64,000 nt of DNA from Nostoc sp. LEGE 06077 (lineage in GTDB: Bacteria > Cyanobacteriota > Cyanobacteriia > Cyanobacteriales > Nostocaceae), in the NCBI RefSeq assembly GCF_015207705.1, contig NZ_JADEWI010000001.1, forward strand, positions 248,001-312,000. Reading direction: 5' to 3'. Positions 36,730 through 46,300 of the stretch are shown in pieces. Within the stretch, counting starts at the first letter, position 1. The number at the start of each line of letters is the position of its first letter. Both the position numbers and the translations under genes were made by a program. Below the pieces are notes generated by a model. The model saw only the letters and a program-made list of their open reading frames with translations, made no database searches and was not told where the DNA came from.

Positions 36730-37437
36730 TTGTTAACTCTGATCCTTGGTTTAACATCAATTCCCCCTTTGTGGCTGCAAATTACCATAGTTGCAGTTTG
36801 GGTATTGTTTATCCTTCTAGTTTCATGGGTGGTAAGTCGGGTTGCTACTGATGATTCCGAAATAGTCAGGAAAATAGTTCATATTGGTACTGGCAATGTG
36901 ATTTTGTTAGCTTGGTGGCTAGATATCCCGGCGAGTGTAGGCATTACAGCTTCGATTTTAGCGAGTATTGTGACTTTGTTATCTTATCGATTGCCGATTT
37001 TACCGGGAATTAACAGTGTTGGTCGCCAAAGCTTAGGAACGTTTTTTTATGCTGTGAGTTTTGGTATTTTAGTTGGGTGGTTCTGGTATTTGCAACAACC
37101 CCAATATGCGGCGATAGGTATTATGGCGATGACTTGGGGAGATGGTCTAGCTGCATTGGTTGGTCAACGCGTTGGTAAACATAAGTATAAAGTTTTTGGG
37201 GCAAGTAAAAGCTGGGAAGGCTCTTTGACGATGACCTTAGCCAGCTACGTGGTTAGTAGTTTAATTTTGCTAGGTGTGCAAGGAAATATCTGGCAAGTTT
37301 GGCTGGTATCATTGGTTGTAGCGATCGCAGCTACTGGTCTAGAGGCTATTTCCTTTTTGGGTGTTGATAATTTAACTGTTCCGTTAGGTAGTGCCAGCCT
37401 GGCCTTTGTATTAATGCAACTATTGTTAGCTAACTAA
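36730..37437 (+). CDS. Phytol/polyprenol kinase-type membrane protein
   Basis: The 235-residue protein is a multi-pass membrane protein of the diacylglycerol/dolichol/phytol kinase (CTP-dependent) family. Visible motifs are IVRKIVHIGTGNVILLAWW near residue 45, AMTWGDGLAALVGQRVGKH near 135, and GASKSWEGSLTMTLASY. Cyanobacterial members close to this sequence act as phytol kinases that recycle phytol from chlorophyll for tocopherol synthesis; that role is inferred from the family. The start is a TTG at 36730, because no ATG or GTG lies in frame upstream of the first membrane segment. It is divergent from yidD. Confidence 0.78.
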   Translation: MLTLILGLTSIPPLWLQITIVAVWVLFILLVSWVVSRVATDDSEIVRKIVHIGTGNVILLAWWLDIPASVGITASILASIVTLLSYRLPILPGINSVGRQSLGTFFYAVSFGILVGWFWYLQQPQYAAIGIMAMTWGDGLAALVGQRVGKHKYKVFGASKSWEGSLTMTLASYVVSSLILLGVQGNIWQVWLVSLVVAIAATGLEAISFLGVDNLTVPLGSASLAFVLMQLLLAN

Positions 37438-37470
37438 ACTGAGAAAGAATTTAGTGAATATTTATCGAAG

Positions 37471-37557
37471 CAGGAGGCAGAAGTGAAGAGGATTTTAGCA
37501 TAGTTACTTTTTCTTCACATATAGGAATCATATTTGATTTGGAGAAAAAAACTCAGT
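37471..37557 (+). repeat. Interspersed repeat, copy B
   Basis: Begins CAGGAGGCAGAAGTGAAGAG, has a TTTTTCTTCACATATAGGAA middle block, and ends in a 27-base block (37531-37557, TATTTGATTTGGAGA then a run of seven A and CTCAGT). The last block is identical to the reverse complement of 62336-62362, and most of the element matches copy A (32470-32578) in reverse. Confidence 0.6.
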
Positions 37558-37905
37558 ATACCTCTGTTATTTCTTATCCTGTTCCCTGTCCTCACAGATC
37601 ACTTTTTCAGCAAACCCTACTTAATTGGGTGACTTATGTTTTGCTTCAATACACCCGATAATTTAAGGTTTGTTGTATAAATAATCTCTTCACGACAAAA
37701 ACTGGAATTATTCACCAGGAAGTACGATTTTTTCTTGCAGGCTACTAGGATATGTTGAACACATAAAAGATTTTTTTATATCTACTGCGAGTAGTAAAAC
37801 TATTGTTTTTATTTCTATCTATAGATTTATGATTTCCTGACAAACAGTGCTTATAGTTGGTTACTTAGGTGGTCAATCCACCAAACGTAAATGAGGCTAA
37901 CAATC

Positions 37906-38010
37906 ATGTCACATCCAATATTTGTTTCAGAGTTGTTGAGCGAGTTACATAATCAACGACTAAAAGTATTTGCTGCTGGTACATATGAGATCTGGCAATT
38001 TTTGCGCTGA
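37906..38010 (+). CDS. Short precursor-like peptide with a 25-residue leader and 9-residue tail
   Basis: The 34-residue frame starts MSHPIFVSELLSELHNQRLK and ends VFAAGTYEIWQFLR. The DNA just before the ATG (GAGGCTAACAATC) almost matches that before the GG-leader precursor gene at 42823 (GAGGCAAACAATC), including the GAGG ribosome site nine bases upstream. The first 25 residues align without gaps to the 25-residue leader of that precursor, with Leu at -12 and Gly at -1, but with Ala at -2 and no Ser at -11 or Glu at -8. The predicted core would be TYEIWQFLR. It lies 535 bases upstream of the exporter genes. It may be a divergent second substrate, or a decaying duplicate. Confidence 0.5.
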   Translation: MSHPIFVSELLSELHNQRLKVFAAGTYEIWQFLR

Positions 38011-38545
38011 ATAATTTCTATGATATTAGCTATCTCTGCGCTCTTTGTAATTATGAGTGCTTTGATAGTGCTAAAGGTAATTTTGGCAATTGTTTTGCCC
38101 TTATTAAGAAGAGGGGAGAGGAGATATTTATTGCTCGCTCAAGGTAAGTGAGGCCTTTGAATGAGTCTGAGCATTCTCCTCTATTTTCTCTCCGCGTTGC
38201 CCACGTTAGAGATATGAGAAAAGTTATTGTTGTGCTTGTTTGGCACACTTTTCTCCTCCCCCATAATTGATTATAAAGGATTATTTGTGATGATGTTGCC
38301 TGCTTTTTATTAAGGGAATTTAGGCAATAATTGCTCTGAGCGATCGCATTACGGCTAAAATCGGCAATTTGCTTATTTTTTCGCTATGGGGTACACACAA
38401 TTTTGTCTAAATATTCTTTTTTACTTCTTGCTAAAGATAGCTAGTTTATCATATCTGAAATTGGCAATCAGATGATGAAGCGCATCACTAAAAAAATTAT
38501 TTATCGTTCATCCTAACGGTAAAGATAAATAATTTCGAGTTATTT

Positions 38546-40414
38546 ATGCAAGCTTCAGTTTATATATCAATCTCAAAAACAAGGTGCAAGATAGTGAATT
38601 TATTACGCACTCAGTCAAACTATGCTGATAGTAGTTTTCGTGACCTGAATTCAGAACAACTCCCTATATTTGATGTGAATGAATTTATCCCCAGTATCGG
38701 TAAATGGATTACTGTTGCTGGGAGCGTAATGATCAGTATTGTTGTGCTGGGAGTAACTTTAGCTTCGATTCTTAAATACAATGTCACAGTTAAAGTTCCG
38801 GCAACAATTCGACCTTTAGGAGAACTGAAAATTGTTGAGTCTGCTATTACTGGAACTGTGCTGAAAATCGATGCGAAAGATAATCAGATAGTTAAACAAG
38901 GCCAAGCGATCGCCTATGTTGATGATTCGCAACTGCAAAATCAGAAAAGCCAGCAACAAAGTAGTATTCAAAAAGGTAAATTACAACTCAGTCAAATTGA
39001 TGCTCAACTAAGTGAAATTAATCTGCAACTGGCGGCGCAAACAGAATTAATGAACCGGACGATTCTCGCGGCGCAAGCAGAATTAAGTGGGACTGAACGC
39101 AACTATCAAGATCAGCGAATTAAAGCTTTTGCGGAAATGACGCAAGCACAAACAGCTTTGACTTTAGCAAAATTACAAAAAGACCGATTACGGCGAGAAA
39201 AACTCTTAACTACGACTGTGCAGGAAACAGAAGCCGCCTTATCGTTAGCTAGAGTGCAACGCGATCGCTTGCAGCGAGAAAAATTAATCCAATCAACGGT
39301 GCAAGCAGCGGAAACTGCCTTGAAAATCGCCCAACAGCAAAAAGATAGATTACAGCGTGATCAACTTTTAACGGTTACTGTGCAAGAAGCCGAAGCAGCT
39401 TTACAAATGGCGAAGCTACAACGCGATCGCTTGCAGTCGATAGTAGCACTAGGAGCCGTGCCACTTAATTTATTTGAAGAAAAAGCGCAAGCAGTCAAGG
39501 AAGCGGAAGCTAAATTAGTACAAACCAAAGCCAATACGAAAAATCTTCTGGAAGACAAAGAACAAGCGGTGATTTCGGCGCAAGCTAAACTTGCTCAAGC
39601 TCAAGAAAATGCCAAAAATAGTTTAGAAGAAAAAGTACAAGCCGTCAAAGTGGCGGAAACTAAGTTAGAACAAGCCAAAGCCAATGCGAAAGATAGCTTA
39701 GAAGAAAAAGATCAAGCACTGACAATTGCTGAAACCAACTTAATTAAAGTGAAAACTGCACTCAATCCTAGTGATTCGCCTGTAGCTGTCGCGTCTGCGC
39801 GTATTCAGCAAGAACAGGCGAAAAAAGCAGCAGATATAGCGGCTTTGAAAAAGGAAAGAGAAACCTTGCTTCAGCAACGCACAGAATTTCACAAACAATT
39901 AGACAGCACACAAAAACAACTGCAACAAACCGAAAATGACTTGAGTAAGACTGTAATTCGCGCGCCGAGTGAGGGAATTTTGTTGCAATTTAAACTCCGC
40001 AACCCTGGACAAATTGTACAACCCAGTGAAGCGATCGCCCAGATTGCGCCCCTCGATGCACCATTGCAAATCAAAGCGAGAGTACCCGCGCAAGATATCG
40101 ACAAGGTAAAAGCAAATCAACAAGTACAAATGCAGATTTCGGCTTGTCCTTATCCAGATTACGGCACACTTCAGGGTACTGTAACCACAATCGCGCCAGA
40201 TGCTTTAGCTGTACAAAAAAACGTTACATCGCCTACTTTACAGCCAGCGCCAGCTTATGAAGTGACAATTGTACCGCAAACTTCATTTGTTGGTAGAGGC
40301 GATCGCCAATGTCATCTCAAACCTGGAATGGAAGGACGCGCTGATATTATTTCTCGTCAAGAAACTGTTATGCAGTTCATTCTGCGAAAGGCGAGATTTA
40401 TTGCAGATATTTAA
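38546..40414 (+). CDS. HlyD-type membrane-fusion adaptor of a peptide exporter, with internal repeats
   Basis: The 622-residue protein has one membrane segment (about 55-80) and then a lipoyl-like half (VPATIRPLGELKIVESAITG). A very long coiled-coil hairpin (about 140-470) leads to the second lipoyl half (VIRAPSEGILLQFKLRNPGQ) and a beta-barrel. The hairpin is built from two arrays: 27-residue units (204-230, 231-257, 258-284 and part of a fourth; ALxLAKLQRDRLQREKLLT-type) and 25-residue units (311-335, 336-360, 361-385 and part of a fourth; EEKxQAVKxAExKLxQAKAN-type). It should bridge the ABC exporter to an outer-membrane channel. The exporter gene follows after a heptamer repeat. A GTG at 38594 with AAGG upstream is an alternative start. 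Confidence 0.88.
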   Translation: MQASVYISISKTRCKIVNLLRTQSNYADSSFRDLNSEQLPIFDVNEFIPSIGKWITVAGSVMISIVVLGVTLASILKYNVTVKVPATIRPLGELKIVESAITGTVLKIDAKDNQIVKQGQAIAYVDDSQLQNQKSQQQSSIQKGKLQLSQIDAQLSEINLQLAAQTELMNRTILAAQAELSGTERNYQDQRIKAFAEMTQAQTALTLAKLQKDRLRREKLLTTTVQETEAALSLARVQRDRLQREKLIQSTVQAAETALKIAQQQKDRLQRDQLLTVTVQEAEAALQMAKLQRDRLQSIVALGAVPLNLFEEKAQAVKEAEAKLVQTKANTKNLLEDKEQAVISAQAKLAQAQENAKNSLEEKVQAVKVAETKLEQAKANAKDSLEEKDQALTIAETNLIKVKTALNPSDSPVAVASARIQQEQAKKAADIAALKKERETLLQQRTEFHKQLDSTQKQLQQTENDLSKTVIRAPSEGILLQFKLRNPGQIVQPSEAIAQIAPLDAPLQIKARVPAQDIDKVKANQQVQMQISACPYPDYGTLQGTVTTIAPDALAVQKNVTSPTLQPAPAYEVTIVPQTSFVGRGDRQCHLKPGMEGRADIISRQETVMQFILRKARFIADI

Positions 40415-40460
40415 AAGGCAGACGGCAGAAGGCAAAAGGCAAAAGGCAAAAGGCAGAAGG
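40415..40460 (+). repeat. AAAAGGC heptamer tandem repeat
   Basis: About six 7-base units (AAGGCAG, ACGGCAG, AAGGCAA, AAGGCAA, AAGGCAA, AAGGCAG) lie directly after the HlyD stop and 37 bases before the exporter start. Short tandem heptamers like this are typical of Nostoc intergenic regions. Being inside the operon, they could influence spacing or mRNA folding. Confidence 0.65.
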
Positions 40461-40496
40461 TATAAAAAAAGTTTTTTATCTTAATTACGAATTATT

Positions 40497-42671
40497 ATGT
40501 TTGGTTTATTTAAACGCCAGAAGAAATATCAGTGTGTTTTACAATCTAGTGAAGAGGACTGTGGAGCCGCGTGTCTAGTTAGCATTTGCAAACATTACGG
40601 ACGCTTCTTAAGCATGAGTAAAAGCCGAGAAGCGGTAGGCACTGGACATTTAGGCACTACTTTATTAGGACTCAAACGCGGCTGTGAGACGTTGGGATTT
40701 AATGCCAGAGCCGTTAAAGCTGCACCAGCGATCGCAGATAGAATTACAGAAATTAATTTACCTGCAATTATTCATTGGCGCGGCTATCACTGGGTTGTGC
40801 TGTACGGTAAGCGGGGGAAAAAGTATGTAATTGGTGATCCGGCGATCGGTTTACGCTATGTTAGCCGCGAAGAATTAACTGATGCTTGGAATGGAGTGAT
40901 GCTCTTACTAGAGCCTGATCCGACGCGGTTTTTTGTACAGTTTCCTGAAGAAACAAAGCAGGGTTTAGGACGATTTTTTCAGCGTGTCTTGCCTTATCGC
41001 AGTTTGCTGAGTCAGGTATTACTCATCAATATTGTTTTAGGTGTACTGGCGCTTGGTAGTCCGGTTTTGCTGCAACTATTAACTGATGATGTTTTAGTTC
41101 GGGGAGATACACAGTTACTTACGGTTGTGATCTCAGCCGTTATTATTAGTAGCTTATTTAGTAGTAGTTTGCAAGTTGTACAATCCATGATGATTGCTCA
41201 TTTTGGGCAACGCTTGCAATTAGGATTGGTAATGGAGTTTGCGCGAAAAATTCTTCAGTTACCTTTGAGTTATTATGAATCGCGCCGCAGTGGGGAAATT
41301 TCGAGCCGATTAAGAGATATTGATGAAATTAATCAGTTAGTATCGCAAATCGTCATTTTATTACCCAGTCAGTTTTTTATTGCGGTAATTTCTTTCAGTA
41401 TTATGCTGTTTTATAGTTGGCAGCTAACAATGGCAGTGATTTTAGTTGCTTTATTAATTACAGCATCCACTTTACCTTTTTTGCCAATTCTCCAACAAAA
41501 AACTCGCAGCTTGTTGGTTTTGGGTGCAGAAAATCAAGGTGTGTTAGTAGAAACATTTAAAGGCGCACAGGTAATTAAAACGACGAATGCTGCTCCGCAA
41601 TTTTGGGATGAATTTCAAAGTCGTTTTGGTCGTTTAGCACATCTCACATTTAGTACTATTCAAATTGGTATTATTAACGGGACTGTTGCGAGATTAATTT
41701 CAACTATTGGTGGGGTGGTTTTATTAGGATTTGGTAGCTTATTAGTGATTCAGGGACAATTAAGTATTGGTCAAATCTTAGCTTTTAATGCTTTACAAGT
41801 TAATGTTTTAAATTTAATTAACTCTTTAGTTGGTTTTGGGGATGAATATTTTCGTTCGCAAACGGCTGTTTCTCGGCTTTTGGAAGTAATTGAAGCCACA
41901 CCAGAAGTTATTGGCGGGAGTCCCAAACCAACTGTACAAATACCAGCGGATGCAGATATTCGGTTTTCCCAAGTCACCTTTCATCATGCTGGGAGGGTTG
42001 ATTTGTTAGAAGAATTTTCTCTGAAACTCCCTGGGGGAAATGTGATTGCTTTGATTGGGAAATCAGGGTGCGGGAAAAGTTCTTTAGCAAAACTCATCGC
42101 GGGGTTGTATGAGTTAAATTCGGGAAATATTCGCATTGGTTTTTATAATATTCAAGATATTGCCCTGGATTGTCTACGCCAACAAGTAGTTTATGTACCG
42201 CAAGAACCGCATTTTTGGAGTCGTTCTATTTTAGATAACTTTCGCTTAGGTACTCCCCATATTTCTTTTGAGGAAGTTGTCAAAGCTTGTGAGATTGCGG
42301 ATGCAGATAATTTTATTAGTCAACTGCCAAATAATTATCAAACTGTGTTAGGAGAGTTTGGTGCTAATCTCTCTGGGGGACAACGACAAAGATTAGCGAT
42401 CGCCAGAGGAATTCTCACCAATCCACCTATATTGATTTTAGATGAAGCTACAGCCGGACTTGACCCTGTAAGCGAAGCGCAAGTCTTAGATAATTTGTTA
42501 GCATACCGCCAAGGTAAAACCACAATTTTAATTACTCATCGTCCGAGTGTAGTGCATCGTGCTGATTGGATTGTTATGCTCGATCAAGGTCAAGTGCAAC
42601 TACAAGGTACACTAGAAACATTTCTTTCTCAACAAGGAGAACATTTAAAGTTTTTATCTTTTTTAAAATAG
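40497..42671 (+). CDS. C39-peptidase ABC exporter (bacteriocin-type, PCAT)
   Basis: The 724-residue protein combines processing and export. The N-terminal C39 peptidase has the full active site: Gln16, Cys22 (SEEDCGAAC), His98 (GYHWVVLYG) and Asp114 (IGDPA). It cuts double-glycine leaders. Six membrane helices follow (about 160-430), then an ATPase domain with Walker A (IGKSGCGKSSL), signature LSGGQRQRLAIARG, Walker B (ILILDEATAGLD) and LITHRPS. It follows the HlyD gene by 82 bases and precedes a precursor gene with a matching leader by 151 bases, so the three make a complete export cassette apart from the outer-membrane channel. No modification enzyme (LanM, YcaO or radical SAM) is nearby. 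Confidence 0.93.
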   Translation: MFGLFKRQKKYQCVLQSSEEDCGAACLVSICKHYGRFLSMSKSREAVGTGHLGTTLLGLKRGCETLGFNARAVKAAPAIADRITEINLPAIIHWRGYHWVVLYGKRGKKYVIGDPAIGLRYVSREELTDAWNGVMLLLEPDPTRFFVQFPEETKQGLGRFFQRVLPYRSLLSQVLLINIVLGVLALGSPVLLQLLTDDVLVRGDTQLLTVVISAVIISSLFSSSLQVVQSMMIAHFGQRLQLGLVMEFARKILQLPLSYYESRRSGEISSRLRDIDEINQLVSQIVILLPSQFFIAVISFSIMLFYSWQLTMAVILVALLITASTLPFLPILQQKTRSLLVLGAENQGVLVETFKGAQVIKTTNAAPQFWDEFQSRFGRLAHLTFSTIQIGIINGTVARLISTIGGVVLLGFGSLLVIQGQLSIGQILAFNALQVNVLNLINSLVGFGDEYFRSQTAVSRLLEVIEATPEVIGGSPKPTVQIPADADIRFSQVTFHHAGRVDLLEEFSLKLPGGNVIALIGKSGCGKSSLAKLIAGLYELNSGNIRIGFYNIQDIALDCLRQQVVYVPQEPHFWSRSILDNFRLGTPHISFEEVVKACEIADADNFISQLPNNYQTVLGEFGANLSGGQRQRLAIARGILTNPPILILDEATAGLDPVSEAQVLDNLLAYRQGKTTILITHRPSVVHRADWIVMLDQGQVQLQGTLETFLSQQGEHLKFLSFLK

Positions 42672-42822
42672 CAAATGCTCTTAATTTTGGGTGCAAACTA
42701 AACCAAAAGAATGAGTAAAAAGCAAATAAACTATAACCAGAGAATAATTTATTCAAGAATAAAATAATCAATAATCAAAGCATAGGTTTTATCTACCTAT
42801 TAACTAAGTGAGGCAAACAATC

Positions 42823-43068
42823 ATGTCAAATAAATTCATCACATCTACTTTATTTGTTGACTTATCAACAGAAGAACAGCAGCTTTTATCTGGTGGACAA
42901 GCTGGTGGAAGACCGATATCCGGTGGAAGACCAACTTATGGTGGACAATTCCCCTCGGACGGACAACCATCATATCCATCTGATGGAAATGAGTCTCGCC
43001 GTTATCCCAAATACATCTGTCGTCCTGTTTACAGTAATGATGGCGGTAACTACGGCGGCGGACAATAA
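42823..43068 (+). CDS. Double-glycine-leader precursor peptide with Gly/Pro/Tyr-rich core
   Basis: The 81-residue precursor has a 25-residue leader ending LSTEEQQLLSGG, which matches the C39-exporter recognition pattern (Leu-12, Ser-11, Glu-8, Leu-4, Gly-2, Gly-1). The 56-residue core is unusual: repeats of GGRPIS, GGRPTY, GGQFPSD and GQPSYPSDG, then a basic patch (RRYPKYICRPVY) with the only Cys, and a GGNYGGGQ end. It is the obvious substrate of the upstream exporter. The leader start resembles the CTB-type cyanobacterial bacteriocin group; the core does not resemble a known bacteriocin. The ATG at 42823 has GAGG nine bases upstream. An intrinsic terminator follows. Confidence 0.85.
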   Translation: MSNKFITSTLFVDLSTEEQQLLSGGQAGGRPISGGRPTYGGQFPSDGQPSYPSDGNESRRYPKYICRPVYSNDGGNYGGGQ

Positions 43069-43128
43069 AAACTAGGGGTTTAAGCTTAAACGCTGGGTAA
43101 TTACCCACAATTTTAGAGAGTTTATTCT

Positions 43129-43159
43129 AGCTCAGTGCGGCTAAAACACTGAGCTTTTT
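43129..43159 (+). terminator. Intrinsic terminator of the precursor-peptide gene
   Basis: AGCTCAGTG (43129-43137) and CACTGAGCT (43147-43155) form a perfect 9-bp stem followed by further Ts. Two 14-base palindromes (GTTTAAGCTTAAAC and TGGGTAATTACCCA) lie just before it. It ends the export-cassette transcript before the kinase gene. Confidence 0.85.
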
Positions 43160-43302
43160 GTATTTTGAGCGAAATGCCTTGATTTTAGGTAGTCTTGCTG
43201 AACCTAATTCAGAAAAACTAATACAGCACTCTTGTCACTTTTAAAAGCGTGCAAACTATACTGGTTAGGCTGGTAAAAATAGCTCTGATGCTTGAGCAAT
43301 CT

Positions 43303-46300
43303 ATGATCGCACTGGAAGGGTACAAAATCTTAAAAGAACTGTATGATAGCCCTCGTTCTCAGGTGTATCAAGGGTACCGAGAATCCGATCGCCAACCAGT
43401 GGTGTTGAAATTATTGCGGGAGGAATATCCTACCCCAGAAGCGATCGCTCGGTTTAAACTTGAATACGAACTGACACGCCGCTTTCAAGTTCCGGGAATT
43501 ATCCAAGCCTACAGCGTCGAAAAATATAAAAATTCTCTCGTTCTAGTTTTAGAAGATTTTGGTGGACAACCGCTGCGGAGTTTCCTCAATCAACAATCTC
43601 TGGGGCTGGAGAATTTTCTGCACATTGCAATTCAAGTTGCAGCGGCTTTAGGTGCAATTCATCAGCAACAAATTATTCATAAAGATATTAATCCAGCTAA
43701 TATTCTCCTCAATTCCCAAACACAACAGACAAAGATTATTGATTTTGGCATTGCAACACTGTTGTCCAAAGAAAATCCTACTTTACTTAATCTGAATATC
43801 TTAGAAGGAACGCTGGCGTACATTTCGCCGGAACAAACAGGGAGGATGAATCGGGCGATTGATTATCGCAGCGATTTTTATTCTTTGGGGGTGACATTTT
43901 ATGAACTACTCACACAACAATTACCATTTATTAGTGAAGATCCAGTAGAACTCGTCCACAGTCACATTGCTAAACAAGTAACTCCTCCCCAGAAAATAAA
44001 TCCGCAAATTCCTTCAGTTCTGTCTCAAATAGTGATGAAATTACTAGAAAAGACGGCGGAAGACAGATATCAAAGCGCCTTTGGTTTGCAAGTAGATTTA
44101 CAGCAATGCCTCGATTTATTCATCACCACAGGGGAAATTACATCTTTTGCATTAGGAGAGAAAGATAGTTCTGATAGATTTCAAATTCCCCAAAAACTTT
44201 ACGGACGAGAACAAGAAGTTACAGATTTACTCATAGCTTTTGATCGGGCTAGTCATGGACAAAGCGAAGTTATGTTGATTGCGGGTTATTCCGGGATTGG
44301 TAAATCAGCTTTAGTGCAGGAAATTTACAAACCAATTACCCAAAAGCGGGGATATTTCATCTCCGGTAAGTTTGATCAGTTTCAACGGAATATTCCTTAT
44401 AGTTCTTTAATTCAAGCCTTCACGGCTTTAATTCGTCAACTTTTAACGGCAACCGAAACAGAAATAAATATTTGGCGGGAAAAGTTATTAAATGCTTTGG
44501 GTGATAATGGCCAGGTCATTATTGACGTAATTTCGGAAGTAGAACTGATTATTGGGAAGCAACCACCTGTTGTGGAACTACCACCACAAGAAGCGCAAAA
44601 TCGGTTTAATTTGGTTTTCCAAAACTTTATTACAGTCTTTACCCAAAAAGAACATCCTTTAGTGATGTTTTTGGATGATTTGCAATGGGCGGATAGTGCA
44701 TCTTTGCAATTAATTGAGTTGTTAACTAGTCAGTTAGACAGCCGCTATTTGTTGTTGATTGGTGCTTATCGAGATCATGAAGTAGATTCCACCCATCCAT
44801 TGCGGAGTGCGATCGCTTCTTTAGAATCAGCCGGGGTAATCATTCATGAAATCACCTTAACACCGTTAGAACTGCCGCAAATTCATGCACTCTTGAGTGA
44901 TACCTTTAATAGTCATGATTGGGCGAAGTTAACGCCTTTAGCACAACTGTTACAGCAGAAAACTAACGGCAATCCCTTCTTCATGAATGAATTCCTCAAG
45001 TCGCTGTATGCAGAAGGATTACTGCAATTTGATTTTCAGCGGCGTGAATGGGATTGGCAACTTAGCCAAATTCAGGCGGCGCAAATTACCGATAACGTTG
45101 TGGAATTGATGGCGGGTAAAATTCAAAAACTGCCGACAGCTTCTCAGCAAGCCTTAAAGTTAGCTTCTTGTATTGGTAATCAATTTGATTTAAAAACCTT
45201 GGCAATTGTCCAAGAAAAATCTTTGCCAGAAACAGCCGCAGAGTTATGGGAAGCGGTGGAAATGGGGTTAATTTTCCCTCAAGGTAACGACTATCAATTA
45301 TTACAAGTGGGCGATCTCGAAGTTGCCGCTAACTTAACAAATTTAGATGTTGTCTACAAATTCTTACACGATCGCGTCCAGCAAGCAGCTTATTCACTGA
45401 TTCCTACCAAAGAAAAACAAGCAGTTCATTTGCAAATTGGACAACTGTTATTACAAAACGTCACCACCGCAGAACAAGAAGAAAAGATTTTTGATATTGT
45501 TAACCAATTAAATTTTGGCTTGGATTTAATCACAGATGCAACACAGCGACAGCAATTAGCCCAGTTAAATTTGACAGCGGGAAACAAAGCTAAAGCCTCC
45601 GCGGCTTACGAACCTGCGTTGGAATACCTCACAACGGGAATTAACTGTTTAACAGCAACAAGTTGGCAACAACATTATTCTCTGGCTTTATCTCTGCACG
45701 AAGCCGCCGTGGAAGCAGCTTATTTGGCGGCGGCGTTTGAATATATGGACGAATTAATTGAAGTGGTGTTACGTCACGCCCAAACAACAATTGATCAAGT
45801 CCAAGTATATAGCATCAAAATTCAATCTCTCGTCGCCAGAGATGAATTATTAACAGCTGCAAAATTAGGTTTGCAAGTTCTCAAACTGTTGGGGGTGCCT
45901 TTAGCAGCTAACCCTGGACAATTGCAAATTCTTTTGGGACTGTTGAAAACTAAACTGGCGTTGACTGGTAGACAGGTGCAAACCTTAGCTGATTTACCCA
46001 GACTGGCTAACCCGACTAAATTAGCGGCTATTCGCATCTTAGCGAGTATCGCTTCATCAACTTATCTCGCAGCGCCAAACTTGTTTCCTTTAACTGTGTT
46101 TAAACAGGTGGAACTCTCAGCCATACATGGTAACGCGCCAGAATCAGCTTTTGCTTATGCTACTTATGGCTTGATTTTGTGTGGTGTAGTGGGAGATTTA
46201 ACAGGGGGATATGAGTTTGGTGAGTTAGCGTTAAAACTGATAGAACGTTTTAACGCCAAAAATCTACAAGCCAGAGTGCTGTTTGTTGTGAATAGTTTTG

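Larger units (their letters stand above)
37438..38545. other. Large intergenic region ahead of the peptide-export cassette
   Basis: This 1.1-kb region holds an interspersed repeat copy (37471-37557), then a 34-codon precursor-like gene (37906-38010), and then 535 bases with no other gene. The last part must contain the promoter of the HlyD-exporter operon. A HIP1 octamer lies near 38340. Confidence 0.5.

Noticed and set aside
38051-38248. 65-codon minus-strand frame in the gap before the HlyD gene
   Set aside because: No ribosome site, no domain, AT-rich intergenic sequence.
43078-43110. Two 14-base palindromes (GTTTAAGCTTAAAC and TGGGTAATTACCCA) as operators
   Set aside because: They lie just after the precursor stop and ahead of its terminator, so they are more likely part of the 3' structure than a promoter operator.
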